NCBI RefSeq assembly: GCF_014898095.1
Contig: NZ_CP062946.1
Location: forward strand, 3,485,388 to 3,549,387
Direction: 5' to 3'
Length of the DNA stretch: 64,000 bases
Source: Thalassotalea sp. LPB0316
GTDB lineage: Bacteria; Pseudomonadota; Gammaproteobacteria; Enterobacterales; Alteromonadaceae
How positions within the stretch are numbered: position 1 is the first letter of the stretch; each line of letters begins with the position of its first letter. Under the pieces are notes generated by a model. It did no database searches. It was not told the DNA's origin and saw nothing but the letters and a program-made list of their open reading frames with translations. The position numbers and the translations under genes are program-made. Below are positions 7,597 to 16,322 of this stretch, one piece after another.

Positions 7597-9285
7597 ATGA
7601 CCACAGCGAGTTTAGTCAGTAATAATAAAAATAATATAGATTTAGTACTAACTCCGGAAAAATCGAGCACACCCGTATCTGAGCTTGATATTTATGATCT
7701 CATCGAAAGTTCTGAATACGGAGATTTACACGTAGTCAGCAATAACGTCAAGAACGCGATTGCTGAGATGAATGACGTCTTAAAGTCACTGCCTGACAAT
7801 CAAACTGGTCGAGAAATTCGCTATGAAGTACTCGTTAGAATTGACGCTTCTGCGACCGCCAAAATTGAAAGTGATGAAATGCAGGCAAGCGTTGAAATCA
7901 CCACAGCGCAAGGTGGCGCGCACCTTTCAGCTAAAGCTATCTTAAATGCAGCTCAAGAACAGGGGGTTGTCAAAGGTTTTATCAAAGAGCAACTAATCTC
8001 GTTAGCACAAACCGCGGCAAGAGCCGAACCTGGTACCCAAGTCAGTAAAATTGTCGCCAAAGGCAAATTGCCACAAAACGGCAGAGATACCCAAATAAAA
8101 ATGCTCGTTGAGAGTGCTCAATCGCGTATTTTAAGACCACAAGCGCGTGCCGACGGCTCTGTCGATATGCGTAATCTTGGCGATATTATTTGTGTAAAAG
8201 CTGGCGACCCTTTAGCCCAACGCATTCCTTTCACCTTAGGGGTAAAAGGCTACACCGTAACGGGTAAAGATCTTGAGCCAACACCTGGTGAAGATTGTCA
8301 ACTAGAGGTAGGTGAAGGCACCGTACTTAGCCCGAAAAATCAAAACGTTTTAATTTCTACACTGGTTGGCTTACCTAAAATTATTAACAACGGTATGACC
8401 GTGGAAAAGGTCTACACCGTCAACAACGTTGATATTGGCTCTGGTCATATCAAATTTGAAGGCAACGTCATTATCGAAGGCGATGTTAAAGAAAGTATGA
8501 AAGTTATCGCTTCAGGCGATATCACTGTTGGTGGCTTTGTTGAGTCAGCGATGTTGGAGTCAGGTGGCGATATCATTATCAAAAAAGGTATTATTGGTAA
8601 AAAACAGGAAGTTGAAACCAATAACGTCGACAATTTGAAAATGTCAGCCTTTGTTAATGCCAAAGGGTCTATTCACGCAACCTATTGCCAATACGGCGAA
8701 TTAATCGCTGGCACCGATATCACCATTGAAAACCAATTAATGCACAGTATTGTTAGCCTCAACGGCAAACTATGGGTAGGTCAAGAGGATAAGTTAAACG
8801 GCAAGTTAATCGCCGGCCATATAAGTGCAGGTACATCAATCCACGCCGGTAGTATAGGCGCATCAGCCGGTAGTAACACCTTCATCACTTTCGCTAATCA
8901 AATTGAAAAATACAAACATCGAATTGAGCAAATTGATGTAAAAATTAAAGACGAAAATGAGAAAACACAAGAGCTCAAAAACGCCACCGAAAAATTGCGT
9001 AAACTACCAAAAGAGCGAGCCGATAAAGAAGTGTTGGCTAAAGTAGTTAAAGCGTATCAGTTCCACTCCAGTACGCTAGGTGACTTATATTATGATCGAG
9101 AGCGCGCCGAGCAAGCTCTGCAACGATTTATTGAAAGCGTATACGTAGAAGGCAGAGAGCGAATTTATCACGGCGTTGAAGTGCGTATTGGCGATTTTGT
9201 TGAGCGTAGCCGAAGAGAGTATGGTCCGAGTAAAATGTTATACCGCGAGCGCAAGGTGATTATTGATCCAATCGTAAATAACTAG
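7597..9285 (+). CDS. FapA family (DUF342) polymer-forming protein
   Basis: This 562-residue protein belongs to the FapA/DUF342 family. Its middle region consists of short repeated strands typical of a right-handed beta helix (GSGHIKFEGNVIIEGDVKES, IASGDITVGGFV, GGDIIIKKGI; residues about 280-425). A coiled coil rich in Lys and Glu follows at about 429-485, then a short C-terminal domain ending in a basic VIIDPIV. The N-terminal 200 residues are the family-specific part (TAARAEPGTQVSK, DIICVKAGDPLAQR). It has no signal peptide and should be cytoplasmic. Family members are common in Vibrio and Alteromonadales and are thought to act in polar or cell-surface processes, but no biochemical role is established here. 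An AGAGG ribosome site supports the start. Confidence 0.88.
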   Translation: MTTASLVSNNKNNIDLVLTPEKSSTPVSELDIYDLIESSEYGDLHVVSNNVKNAIAEMNDVLKSLPDNQTGREIRYEVLVRIDASATAKIESDEMQASVEITTAQGGAHLSAKAILNAAQEQGVVKGFIKEQLISLAQTAARAEPGTQVSKIVAKGKLPQNGRDTQIKMLVESAQSRILRPQARADGSVDMRNLGDIICVKAGDPLAQRIPFTLGVKGYTVTGKDLEPTPGEDCQLEVGEGTVLSPKNQNVLISTLVGLPKIINNGMTVEKVYTVNNVDIGSGHIKFEGNVIIEGDVKESMKVIASGDITVGGFVESAMLESGGDIIIKKGIIGKKQEVETNNVDNLKMSAFVNAKGSIHATYCQYGELIAGTDITIENQLMHSIVSLNGKLWVGQEDKLNGKLIAGHISAGTSIHAGSIGASAGSNTFITFANQIEKYKHRIEQIDVKIKDENEKTQELKNATEKLRKLPKERADKEVLAKVVKAYQFHSSTLGDLYYDRERAEQALQRFIESVYVEGRERIYHGVEVRIGDFVERSRREYGPSKMLYRERKVIIDPIVNN

Positions 9286-9378
9286 CACTTTACCTCATTT
9301 TTCTATAAACCTCCTGTTGTCAATTCCGCTATTTTGCTATGGTGCAATAAAAATATCGGTAATATTTCGGTGATATTA

Positions 9379-10161
9379 ATGAATATAATTCGCAGCTGCG
9401 CTCTCGCCTTACCTCTAGTTGCTACCTCAGCAGTAGCTGGGCACTGCTCTGTTAATTTTAACTACGGGGTTATCATTGATCCACGTCATATTCGGACGAT
9501 AGATAAAGGCATTACCAATGTTCAAATCACCAACAATAGCCAACTGTTTATTCACGGCCGAGAAATTTCATTAACCGATCAACAAAAAGACGTCTTGGCT
9601 CATTACAGCCTAGGCATTCGAGAGCACGTGCCTGCGATAGTTTCTATCGCTATTGACGGTGTTGATATCGGCTTAAAAGCAGTCAACAAACTCGTCGGTG
9701 GTTTAACTGGAGAAAACAGTGAATCACATCAAAAGCTCCAAGAAAACTTTGATGAATTACACTGGCGTATGCGCCGTCGCTTCAATCATTCTGATGATAG
9801 CTATTTCGTTGCCCCGCAAGACTTTAATGATTTTGATGAGATCTTCGCCGGCGACTTTGAAAAAGAGATCAAAGAAATTGTAGCCTCTTCTGTCGGAACA
9901 ATTTTATTGGCTGTAGGCAAAGCCATGACAGCACAAGAAGAAGGCGAAATGGAAGATAGAATGGCCAATTTCGACCAACACCTGTCTGAACTTGGTCAAG
10001 AAATTGAGCTAGATATCAATGAAAAAACCAAAGTAATTGAAACTAAGGCTAGCGAATTTTGTAATAAGCTTATTGATCTGGATGAGAGTGAAACCAAACT
10101 TCAACAAGCGATTCCTGAGCTCTTACCTTATAACTTAATTTCTACTGACAACCGCCATTAA
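9379..10161 (+). CDS. YggN-like DUF2884 periplasmic protein
   Basis: From ATG 9379 the protein has 260 residues and a clear signal peptide (IIRSCALALPLVATSAVA then GHC). An upstream ATG at 9334 would bury the signal, so I reject it. The mature part has the DUF2884/YggN pattern: HCSVNFNYGVIIDPRHIR, then ITNNSQLFIHGREISLTDQQ, and a long acidic helical C-terminal half. Two cysteines (near 22 and 238) could pair in the periplasm. Family function is unknown. It is downstream of FapA but separated by about 93 bases. Confidence 0.82.
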   Translation: MNIIRSCALALPLVATSAVAGHCSVNFNYGVIIDPRHIRTIDKGITNVQITNNSQLFIHGREISLTDQQKDVLAHYSLGIREHVPAIVSIAIDGVDIGLKAVNKLVGGLTGENSESHQKLQENFDELHWRMRRRFNHSDDSYFVAPQDFNDFDEIFAGDFEKEIKEIVASSVGTILLAVGKAMTAQEEGEMEDRMANFDQHLSELGQEIELDINEKTKVIETKASEFCNKLIDLDESETKLQQAIPELLPYNLISTDNRH

Positions 10162-10217
10162 AAGAGTAAAGGTAAACGTTGTATTTACCTCTTGAGATGA
10201 GTTAACAAGATACCCGA

Positions 10218-10423
10218 CTGCTCGGGTATGACTCATGTTACTGCTCGGGTATGACTCATGTTACTGCTCGGGTATGACTCATGTTACCGCTCGGGTATGA
10301 CTCATGTTACTGCTCGGGTATGACTCATGTTACTGCTCGGGTATGACTCATGTTGCTACTCGGGTTTGACTCATGTTGCTACTCGGGTATGACTCATGTT
10401 ACTGCTCGGGTATGACTCATGTT
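10218..10423. repeat. Nine-unit 23-bp tandem repeat
   Basis: Nine head-to-tail copies of a 23-base unit (core CTCGGGTATGACTCATGTT) run without spacers; the last is one base short. Units 4, 6, 7 and 8 carry a few point changes, and the others are identical. On the opposite strand each unit contains GTCATACCCGAG, the left arm of the REP-like element found at 14074. The array therefore looks like an amplified half of that element. It lies in a 364-base gap downstream of the DUF2884 gene. No open frame is conserved through it. Confidence 0.95.
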
Positions 10424-10424
10424 C

Positions 10425-10457
10425 GTCATTCCGGCGGTGTTTTAGGCCGGAATCTCT
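10425..10457. repeat. REP-like hairpin element
   Basis: GTCATTCCGGC and GCCGGAATCTC form the two arms of a hairpin around a GTGTTTTA loop. It is directly attached to the end of the 23-bp array and belongs to the same family as the copies at 13901, 13988 and 14074. Confidence 0.75.
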
Positions 10458-10478
10458 AGGCTTGTAGCCCATAGGTAA

Positions 10479-10503
10479 AAAAGGAGCATCAAGCTCCTTT
10501 TTC
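10479..10503 (-). terminator. Intrinsic terminator of the M3 peptidase gene
   Basis: The stem AAGGAGC/GCTCCTT with a five-base loop is followed on the minus strand by a T-run. It sits 23 bases past the peptidase stop codon. Confidence 0.85.
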
Positions 10504-10525
10504 ATTGTTTCACCTAGTGACTAAA

Positions 10526-12727
10526 CTATTGTTTAGGTACCGGGAAACCGCGATCTCGCATTAATGCATCTACTTTAGCATCTCGCCCCCTAAAGGCGCG
10601 ATAAGCTTCTGCAGGGTCAACGGCGTTGCGAACACTAAATAAATGCTCAACAAGCTTGCCGGCTACTTCTTTATCATAAAACCCACCTGGTGCTTCAGCA
10701 AACGCTTCAGCAGCATCCGACGTTAACACCTCGGCCCACATATAACCATAATAAGCGGCTGAATAGCCCTCTCCTGAGAATACATGACCAAAATGTGGCG
10801 TTCTGTGACGCATCACAATAGAGTCTGGCATATTCATCGCTTTTAAGGTATCGCGTTCAAATGCATCTGGATCAATGTTAGTTGGATCTGTTGTATGGAG
10901 CTTCATATCGATCAGAGCAGATGCTAGGTATTCTGTCGTTTTGAAACCTTCATTAAACGTTGCCGCTTCTTTGATTTTAGCGACTAACGCATCAGGGATT
11001 GGCTCGCCTGTTTTGTAATGTACTAAATAGTTGTCAATCACTTCGTCAGTGGTTAACCAACGCTCGAGTAACTGTGATTGAAATTCCGTGTAGTCACGCA
11101 CACCACCGTTAAGTGTTGGGTAAGCAACATTTGACGCTAAGAAGTGCAAAGCGTGGCCAAATTCGTGGAAATAGGTTTCAGCATCATCCCATGAAATCAA
11201 TGTTGGTTCGCCATCAGCGCCTTTAACAAAGTTTGAGTTGTTTGATGACAACACGTTCGTTTTACCATCAAAGGTGGTGAAGCTGCGGTAAGTTGTCGCC
11301 CATGCACCTGAGCGCTTACCTGTACGCGAGAACGGATCTAAATACCACAAACCAATGTGCTCACCAGACGTTTTATCGGTCACTTCCCATACTTTCACAT
11401 CTTCGTGGAAAACAGGTACAGAACCTTCGGCAACCGGCTTAAAGCTAAAGTTAAACAGGCGTCCCGCAACATAGAACATGGCTTCACGCAGTTTGTCTAA
11501 TTGTAAGTACTGCTTCACTTCATCTGAATCTAAGTCGTATTTTTGTTTGCGCACTTTTTCGGCGTAGTAGCGGTAATCCCACGGCTCAATTTTTTCAATA
11601 CCGTGTAGCGCTTTGCCAAGCGCCAACATATCAGCAACTTCTTCATCAACACGCGCGATAGCTGCTGGCCACACTTGCTCCATCAGCTTCATCGCATTTT
11701 CAGGCGTTTTTGCCATGCGATCTTCTAAGCGCCAAGAAGCATAGTTTTTATATCCTAATAAACCAACGCGCTCGTGACGCAATTTCAAGATTTCTTTGAT
11801 GATCTCATTGTTATCAAACTCATCACCGTTATCACCGCGGTTGTAGTAGGTTTCCCATACTTTTTGGCGCAACTTGCGATCGTCAGAGTAGGTTAAGAAA
11901 GGATCCATTGATGAACGCGTATTAGTAATTGCATACTTACCTTTTTCACCACGTGTTTGAGCTGCACCTGCCGCGGCCTTGATCACAGATTCAGGTAATC
12001 CGGCTAATTGGCTATCATCTAAAAACAATACGTAGTTTTCTTCATCGGCTAATACGTTATTTGAAAACTGGGTGTGTAATTGCGCCAAACGCTGATTAAT
12101 GTCAGCGTAACGCTTTTTATCTTCGGCGTTTAATGTTGCACCATTTTGAGCAAAAGAATTGTACGTTAGCCAGGTTACGCGCTGTTGATCTTTGCGTAAA
12201 GTTTTGAATTCATCGCCTTTGTATACCGTTGAAATACGATCAAACAGTTTCTCATTTTGAGTGATTTTAGAGAAAAAAGCCGACAGCTTCGGGCTCATTT
12301 CTTTTTGAATTTCACGAAACTCAGGGCTAGAAACATTAGCGCTCCAAATACCCCAGTAGGTAAAAATGCGATCGAGTGCCTGACCTGAACGCTCCATTTC
12401 AACAATGGTATTTTCAAAGGTAGCTGGCGCTGAGTTATTGGCAATAGCATCAATTTCAGCTAATTGCATTGCCATCGCTTCTTCTAGCGCAGGCACTAAA
12501 CCTTTTAATTCGACTTTATCAAAAGCGGGTACGCCTTGATATGGCCCAGTCCACTTTGCCAGTAACAAGTCTTTTGCCGCTTGCACATCCGCCGGTAAGC
12601 TCGATGCACTGGTTTGTTTTGTTTGTTCAACTGATTGCTCAACAGTTTCCGTTTTAGTTGTGCTCTCACCACAGGCAACCAATGCGCCTGATAGGATCAT
12701 CGCACTAAAAAGCTTGTTAAATTTCAT
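10526..12727 (-). CDS. M3 family peptidyl-dipeptidase, predicted lipoprotein
   Basis: This zinc metallopeptidase of the M3/Dcp family has 733 residues from ATG 12727. A lipoprotein signal peptide ends in the lipobox LVAC (Cys19), so it is probably anchored in the periplasm, unlike cytoplasmic E. coli Dcp. The zinc motif HEFGH gives His521, Glu522 and His525, and the third ligand is expected at Glu548 in DYTEFQSQ. The C-terminal HFGHVFSGEGYSAAYYGYMW is the usual substrate-binding His/Tyr region. It should release dipeptides from the C-terminus of peptides. A GTG three codons upstream has no ribosome site. A Glu/Thr/Lys-rich linker follows the lipobox. Confidence 0.92.
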   Translation of the reverse strand: MKFNKLFSAMILSGALVACGESTTKTETVEQSVEQTKQTSASSLPADVQAAKDLLLAKWTGPYQGVPAFDKVELKGLVPALEEAMAMQLAEIDAIANNSAPATFENTIVEMERSGQALDRIFTYWGIWSANVSSPEFREIQKEMSPKLSAFFSKITQNEKLFDRISTVYKGDEFKTLRKDQQRVTWLTYNSFAQNGATLNAEDKKRYADINQRLAQLHTQFSNNVLADEENYVLFLDDSQLAGLPESVIKAAAGAAQTRGEKGKYAITNTRSSMDPFLTYSDDRKLRQKVWETYYNRGDNGDEFDNNEIIKEILKLRHERVGLLGYKNYASWRLEDRMAKTPENAMKLMEQVWPAAIARVDEEVADMLALGKALHGIEKIEPWDYRYYAEKVRKQKYDLDSDEVKQYLQLDKLREAMFYVAGRLFNFSFKPVAEGSVPVFHEDVKVWEVTDKTSGEHIGLWYLDPFSRTGKRSGAWATTYRSFTTFDGKTNVLSSNNSNFVKGADGEPTLISWDDAETYFHEFGHALHFLASNVAYPTLNGGVRDYTEFQSQLLERWLTTDEVIDNYLVHYKTGEPIPDALVAKIKEAATFNEGFKTTEYLASALIDMKLHTTDPTNIDPDAFERDTLKAMNMPDSIVMRHRTPHFGHVFSGEGYSAAYYGYMWAEVLTSDAAEAFAEAPGGFYDKEVAGKLVEHLFSVRNAVDPAEAYRAFRGRDAKVDALMRDRGFPVPKQ

Positions 12728-12902
12728 AAAATTCACTTTTAATTGTTATTGTTAAACGATGTGTTTTGTTATCCATACCACCTTACACAAGCAGTCAGAT
12801 TTTGGTCAATCGAAAAGTTGTAAAAAGCTATGACTGGCAGACTTTACAAGTTTAATGAACCGAGCGACACTTACAGCATCATTTATTCGCCCGTGAAGTT
12901 TA

Positions 12903-13856
12903 ATGCGCGCCGTATTTTTAGATAGCCAAACTTTTCATCCAACCATCACGTTCGAGGCAATTGAACAGGTTGTTGATACGCTCACTTATTACCCGTTAAC
13001 CCAACCAGATGAAATTATTGAACGCGCTAAAGATGCGCAGATAATCATCACCAACAAAGTGATATTAACCGAGTCAATACTGAGTAAGTTGCCTGAGCTA
13101 AAACTGATTTGTATTAGTGCAACAGGTACGAATAATGTTGATCTAGTCGCCGCACGCCGATTAGGTATTACCGTGACAAATGTTAGCGGCTATGCCAAAC
13201 AAGCCGTTAGCCAGTACGTTATGGCACAACTATTAAATTATTACTGCCGCTTAGCGTCACACAACCAAGTGACAACCAATCAAACATGGCAACAAAGCCC
13301 GACCTTTTGTGTTCACGGTCAAGGTATGACAGAGCTTAGTGGTAAAACCTTCGGTATTTTAGGTTACGGTAGCTTAGGTCAAGCCGTTGCAAGGCTTGCT
13401 CACGCTTTTGGTATGCAAGTGTTAGTTGCCGAGCGGCCAAACGCATCGGTGCTCAGAGCCGATAGAGTGAGTTTTGAGGATATGTTATCGAGATCAGATA
13501 TTGTTAGCTTACACTGTCCACAAACATCAGAGACAACAGGACTTTTTAATCAAACGGTATTTGAACAAATGAAACCTAACGCCGTCCTGATTAATACAGC
13601 GCGAGGCGGAATCGTCAATAGTCTTGATTTAGCACAAGCACTAAAATCAAATACCATTGCTCATGCGATTGTCGATGTCTTGGAGCAAGAGCCGCCGCCA
13701 TCTGATCATCCGCTACTTGATAATCGCCTTAAAAATATAACCATTACCGCCCATATGGCGTGGGCAAGTTTCGAGGCTCAACAACGATTATTAACCTTAT
13801 TGGCAAAGAACATTGCAGACTACCAGCAAGGTATTGCAACTAACGTAGTCAATTAA
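12903..13856 (+). CDS. D-2-hydroxyacid dehydrogenase (glycerate dehydrogenase-like)
   Basis: This 317-residue NAD-dependent reductase belongs to the D-isomer 2-hydroxyacid dehydrogenase family. The Rossmann motif is FGILGYGSLGQAVARLA. The catalytic Arg is in NTARGGIV, the Glu in DVLEQEPP, and the His in ITAHMAWAS. A tryptophan directly after the His region favours the HprA-like (glycerate/hydroxypyruvate) branch. There is no signal peptide. It is divergent from the M3 peptidase and followed by the 87-bp repeat array. The exact substrate is inferred only. Confidence 0.88.
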   Translation: MRAVFLDSQTFHPTITFEAIEQVVDTLTYYPLTQPDEIIERAKDAQIIITNKVILTESILSKLPELKLICISATGTNNVDLVAARRLGITVTNVSGYAKQAVSQYVMAQLLNYYCRLASHNQVTTNQTWQQSPTFCVHGQGMTELSGKTFGILGYGSLGQAVARLAHAFGMQVLVAERPNASVLRADRVSFEDMLSRSDIVSLHCPQTSETTGLFNQTVFEQMKPNAVLINTARGGIVNSLDLAQALKSNTIAHAIVDVLEQEPPPSDHPLLDNRLKNITITAHMAWASFEAQQRLLTLLAKNIADYQQGIATNVVN

Positions 13857-13862
13857 AACGGT

Positions 13863-14165
13863 AAAGCTTGAAGGTTGAAACTCGAGAAGGCAATAGAAAG
13901 CGTCATTCCCGTATTGTTTTAGTCGGGAATCTCAGAGATAGCAGGCGATAAAGCTTGAAAGCTAAAAGGCGAGAAAGCAAAAGAATGCGTCATTCCCGTA
14001 GTGTTTTAGTCGGGAATCTCAGAGGTATCAGGCTATAAAGCTTGAAGGCTGGAATGCGATAACGCGAGAGAAGTCGTCATACCCGTAGTGTTTTAGTCGG
14101 GAATCTCAGAGATAGAAAAAAGTAAAGCTCTAAGGCTATAAAGTATTAAAACGTTAAAGCCTTAT
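13863..14165. repeat. 87-bp tandem repeat carrying REP-like hairpins
   Basis: Units begin with AAAGCTTG at 13863, 13950 and 14037, and with AAAGCTCT at 14124, exactly 87 bases apart: three full copies and a partial fourth. Each full copy contains one REP-like hairpin (CGTCATTCCCG, then GTTTTAGTCGGGAATCTC) at about 13901, 13988 and 14074. The flanking unique-looking sequence is more diverged between copies than the hairpin. The array fills the 327-base gap between two convergent genes, and no gene is seen in it. Confidence 0.9.
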
Positions 14166-14183
14166 CGCGTTACAGCCTTTTCT

Positions 14184-15521
14184 CTACAAATACGTATCTT
14201 TAAATTGGCCGTAATGAAAATAACCCCACTGCCCTACGCGACGAAATGGCGCAAACGGGAATTTCGGCAAATGCTTTTGATACAGTGGCAGATCAGGCAC
14301 CACTTGCTCGGCAACTTTCTGCGCTAAACGCTTACCTGCTTGCACCGAAAACGAGACCCCTGCGCCACAATAACCCATCGAATAAAAGACGTTTTGCTGT
14401 GGGTTCTGGTAAATGTGAGGTAAGTCGTCAAGCGCCACTGAAATCCAGCCCGCCCATGCATATTGATAGTTGATATTTTGCAACGCAGGAAAGCTAGTTT
14501 TTAACACCGACAACAAACGATTAGCATAAAATGGATCTTCGGCATCTTTACCACTAATTGCGCCACGGCCACCAAATAGCAAACGATTATCTGGTAATTT
14601 GCGGTAGTAATATTTCAGCGCTCGCGTATCCATTACCACATTTGAGCTAATTAAATTACAGGCAGCTATTTGCTCGTCACTAAGTGGCTCTGTCACGATA
14701 ATTTGTGATAACACCGGTAATGTTCTTCCAGCAACAAACGAGTGAAAGCCTTTTGGTGTGTAGCCATTAGTCGCAATCACCACTTTTTTAGCGCGAATGG
14801 TCGCTTTCGGTGTTTGTAATACTTGTTGAGTGTTTTCTTCTCGCCAACCTTCAACCGTTGTGCCGGAATAAATTTTAACGCCGGCTTCACGAGCAAGACG
14901 CTGATAACCCCAAGCGAGTTTTAATGGATTTAAACCAAAACCGTCTTGGTAACGAATCGCGCCATAAGCGTTTTGATCGGCCATGTAGTTGTTATGTAAT
15001 TCGTCTTTCGACAAAATTTGCACATCATAACCAAACATCTCTTGCTGAAGCTTGGCTAGGTCAACCAACTCTTTCATTTTATTGGCTTTATGCGCAACTT
15101 TAATATAGCCATTAGGCTGGCGATCGCAGTCAATACCTTGGCCAATTAACGCGTTGACCGTTTCAACCCCTTGCTGCATTTCGCAGTAAATCCCACGCAT
15201 CACTTCTTCGCCCCACTGCGCTTTCATTTGTGAGAACGACTTTCGGCCAGAAGTTTTTAAAATAAAACCAGCATTGCGACCACTACAACCCCATGCCGTT
15301 TGATTCGCCTCAACAACAGTAGCTTTGATCCCGTGCTCTTTTGCTAAATGTAGTGCCGTTGACAGGCCAGTATAACCCGCGCCAATAATACAAACATCAA
15401 CATCAATATCTGTGGTTAATTGGCCATCATCTTGAGGTGCTTGCCCTGAAACACTAGCCCAATAACTATCTGGATAAGGTTCGTTAACACCTGGCGTGGT
15501 ATGGTGGAGAGGATCGTACAT
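14184..15521 (-). CDS. FAD-dependent amine oxidase, DadA/PuuB type
   Basis: This 445-residue FAD oxidoreductase of the DAO superfamily has its dinucleotide motif CIIGAGYTGLSTALHLAKEHG near residue 44 and a GRNAGFI signature near 82. The C-terminal SMGYCGAGVSFSVQAGKRLA binds FAD. The N-terminal YPDSYWASV and the overall layout match gamma-glutamylputrescine oxidase (PuuB)-like enzymes, which oxidise gamma-glutamylated or free amines and release peroxide. No other puu genes are adjacent, so the substrate is uncertain. It is divergent from a GNAT acetyltransferase. Confidence 0.82.
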   Translation of the reverse strand: MYDPLHHTTPGVNEPYPDSYWASVSGQAPQDDGQLTTDIDVDVCIIGAGYTGLSTALHLAKEHGIKATVVEANQTAWGCSGRNAGFILKTSGRKSFSQMKAQWGEEVMRGIYCEMQQGVETVNALIGQGIDCDRQPNGYIKVAHKANKMKELVDLAKLQQEMFGYDVQILSKDELHNNYMADQNAYGAIRYQDGFGLNPLKLAWGYQRLAREAGVKIYSGTTVEGWREENTQQVLQTPKATIRAKKVVIATNGYTPKGFHSFVAGRTLPVLSQIIVTEPLSDEQIAACNLISSNVVMDTRALKYYYRKLPDNRLLFGGRGAISGKDAEDPFYANRLLSVLKTSFPALQNINYQYAWAGWISVALDDLPHIYQNPQQNVFYSMGYCGAGVSFSVQAGKRLAQKVAEQVVPDLPLYQKHLPKFPFAPFRRVGQWGYFHYGQFKDTYL

Positions 15522-15608
15522 AAGGTTTTGCTACTAATTACTGAAAAAACTGAGAAATAATGGCAAACTATGCCACGTTTTTCATAGATCCGCATTAAGG
15601 TTGTGAAC

Positions 15609-16181
15609 GTGACGACTAAAAAAACAATTATTTATCGTGAGATGACAAGCGAGGACTTTGAGCAAATCATCGCGCTTGGCAATCATGTTCACGGCGATGG
15701 TTACTTAAATCAAACCAATATTAAAGAATGGTTTGAAAAGGGGATTAAAAACGGTATTAATGCCAATTTTGTCGCGTTAGACAATGACAAGCTCGTCGGC
15801 TTTCGCATTACCTACAGCGCAGGACAATGGCATATCGATCAATGGTCGACGCCGAGTCAATGGCAAGTCGAACCTAGTGACGTTAGCTACTTTAAATGCA
15901 AGACCGTCGATGAAAATTACCGCGGCTACGGTATCGGCTCAAGATTATTAAAAGACTCTATTCAGGCGCTAAAAGCCCAAGGTGCAAAAGCGGGTGTCAG
16001 TCATTTATGGATGCAAAGCCCGGGCAATAGCGCAGTAAAATACTTCACCAAATGCGGTGGTGAGCTAGTTCAAGAGCATCCTGACAAATGGCATGAAGAT
16101 AGCAAAAACGGTTATGACTGTATTTTGTGTGGTTTTGACTGCCACTGCAGCGCCGCCGAGATGATCATTTATTTTAAATAA
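15609..16181 (+). CDS. GNAT family N-acetyltransferase
   Basis: The acetyl-CoA motif A is visible as VDENYRGYGIGSRLLKDSI, followed by the usual WMQSPGNSAVKYFTKCGG motif B region. I favour GTG 15609, eight bases after AAGG at 15597-15600; a GTG two codons earlier is too close to that site. This gives about 190 residues. The C-terminal CGFDCHC is unusual for the family and could bind metal. The substrate is unknown. The gene is divergent from the amine oxidase, which hints at amine or polyamine chemistry, but that is inference. Confidence 0.8.
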   Translation: MTTKKTIIYREMTSEDFEQIIALGNHVHGDGYLNQTNIKEWFEKGIKNGINANFVALDNDKLVGFRITYSAGQWHIDQWSTPSQWQVEPSDVSYFKCKTVDENYRGYGIGSRLLKDSIQALKAQGAKAGVSHLWMQSPGNSAVKYFTKCGGELVQEHPDKWHEDSKNGYDCILCGFDCHCSAAEMIIYFK

Positions 16182-16193
16182 TATCTAATATAC

Positions 16194-16225
16194 TTGGGGT
16201 CAGAGTTAGCGAACTCTGACCCCAA
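16194..16225. repeat. GGGGTCAGAGT inverted repeat
   Basis: Arms TTGGGGTCAGAGTT and the exact complement enclose the loop AGCG. It lies 13 bases after the GNAT stop codon. The copy at 29105 is identical through arms and loop. Confidence 0.9.
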
Positions 16226-16273
16226 AAATCTATCCATCGCAACTTGGTGCTGGCAAAAACAATCAGCAATAAA

Positions 16274-16300
16274 AAAGCAGAGCCAATTAAGCTCTGCTTT
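16274..16300 (-). terminator. Intrinsic terminator of the thr operon
   Basis: The stem AAAGCAGAGC/GCTCTGCTTT with a seven-base loop is followed on the minus strand by TTTTTTATT. It lies just past the thrC stop codon. Confidence 0.85.
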
Positions 16301-16322
16301 CCGAAACCTGTACTTTAGCTTA

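Noticed and set aside
10218..10423. Possible CRISPR array
   Set aside because: The 23-base units are directly adjacent with no spacers and no cas genes are nearby, so it is a plain tandem repeat.
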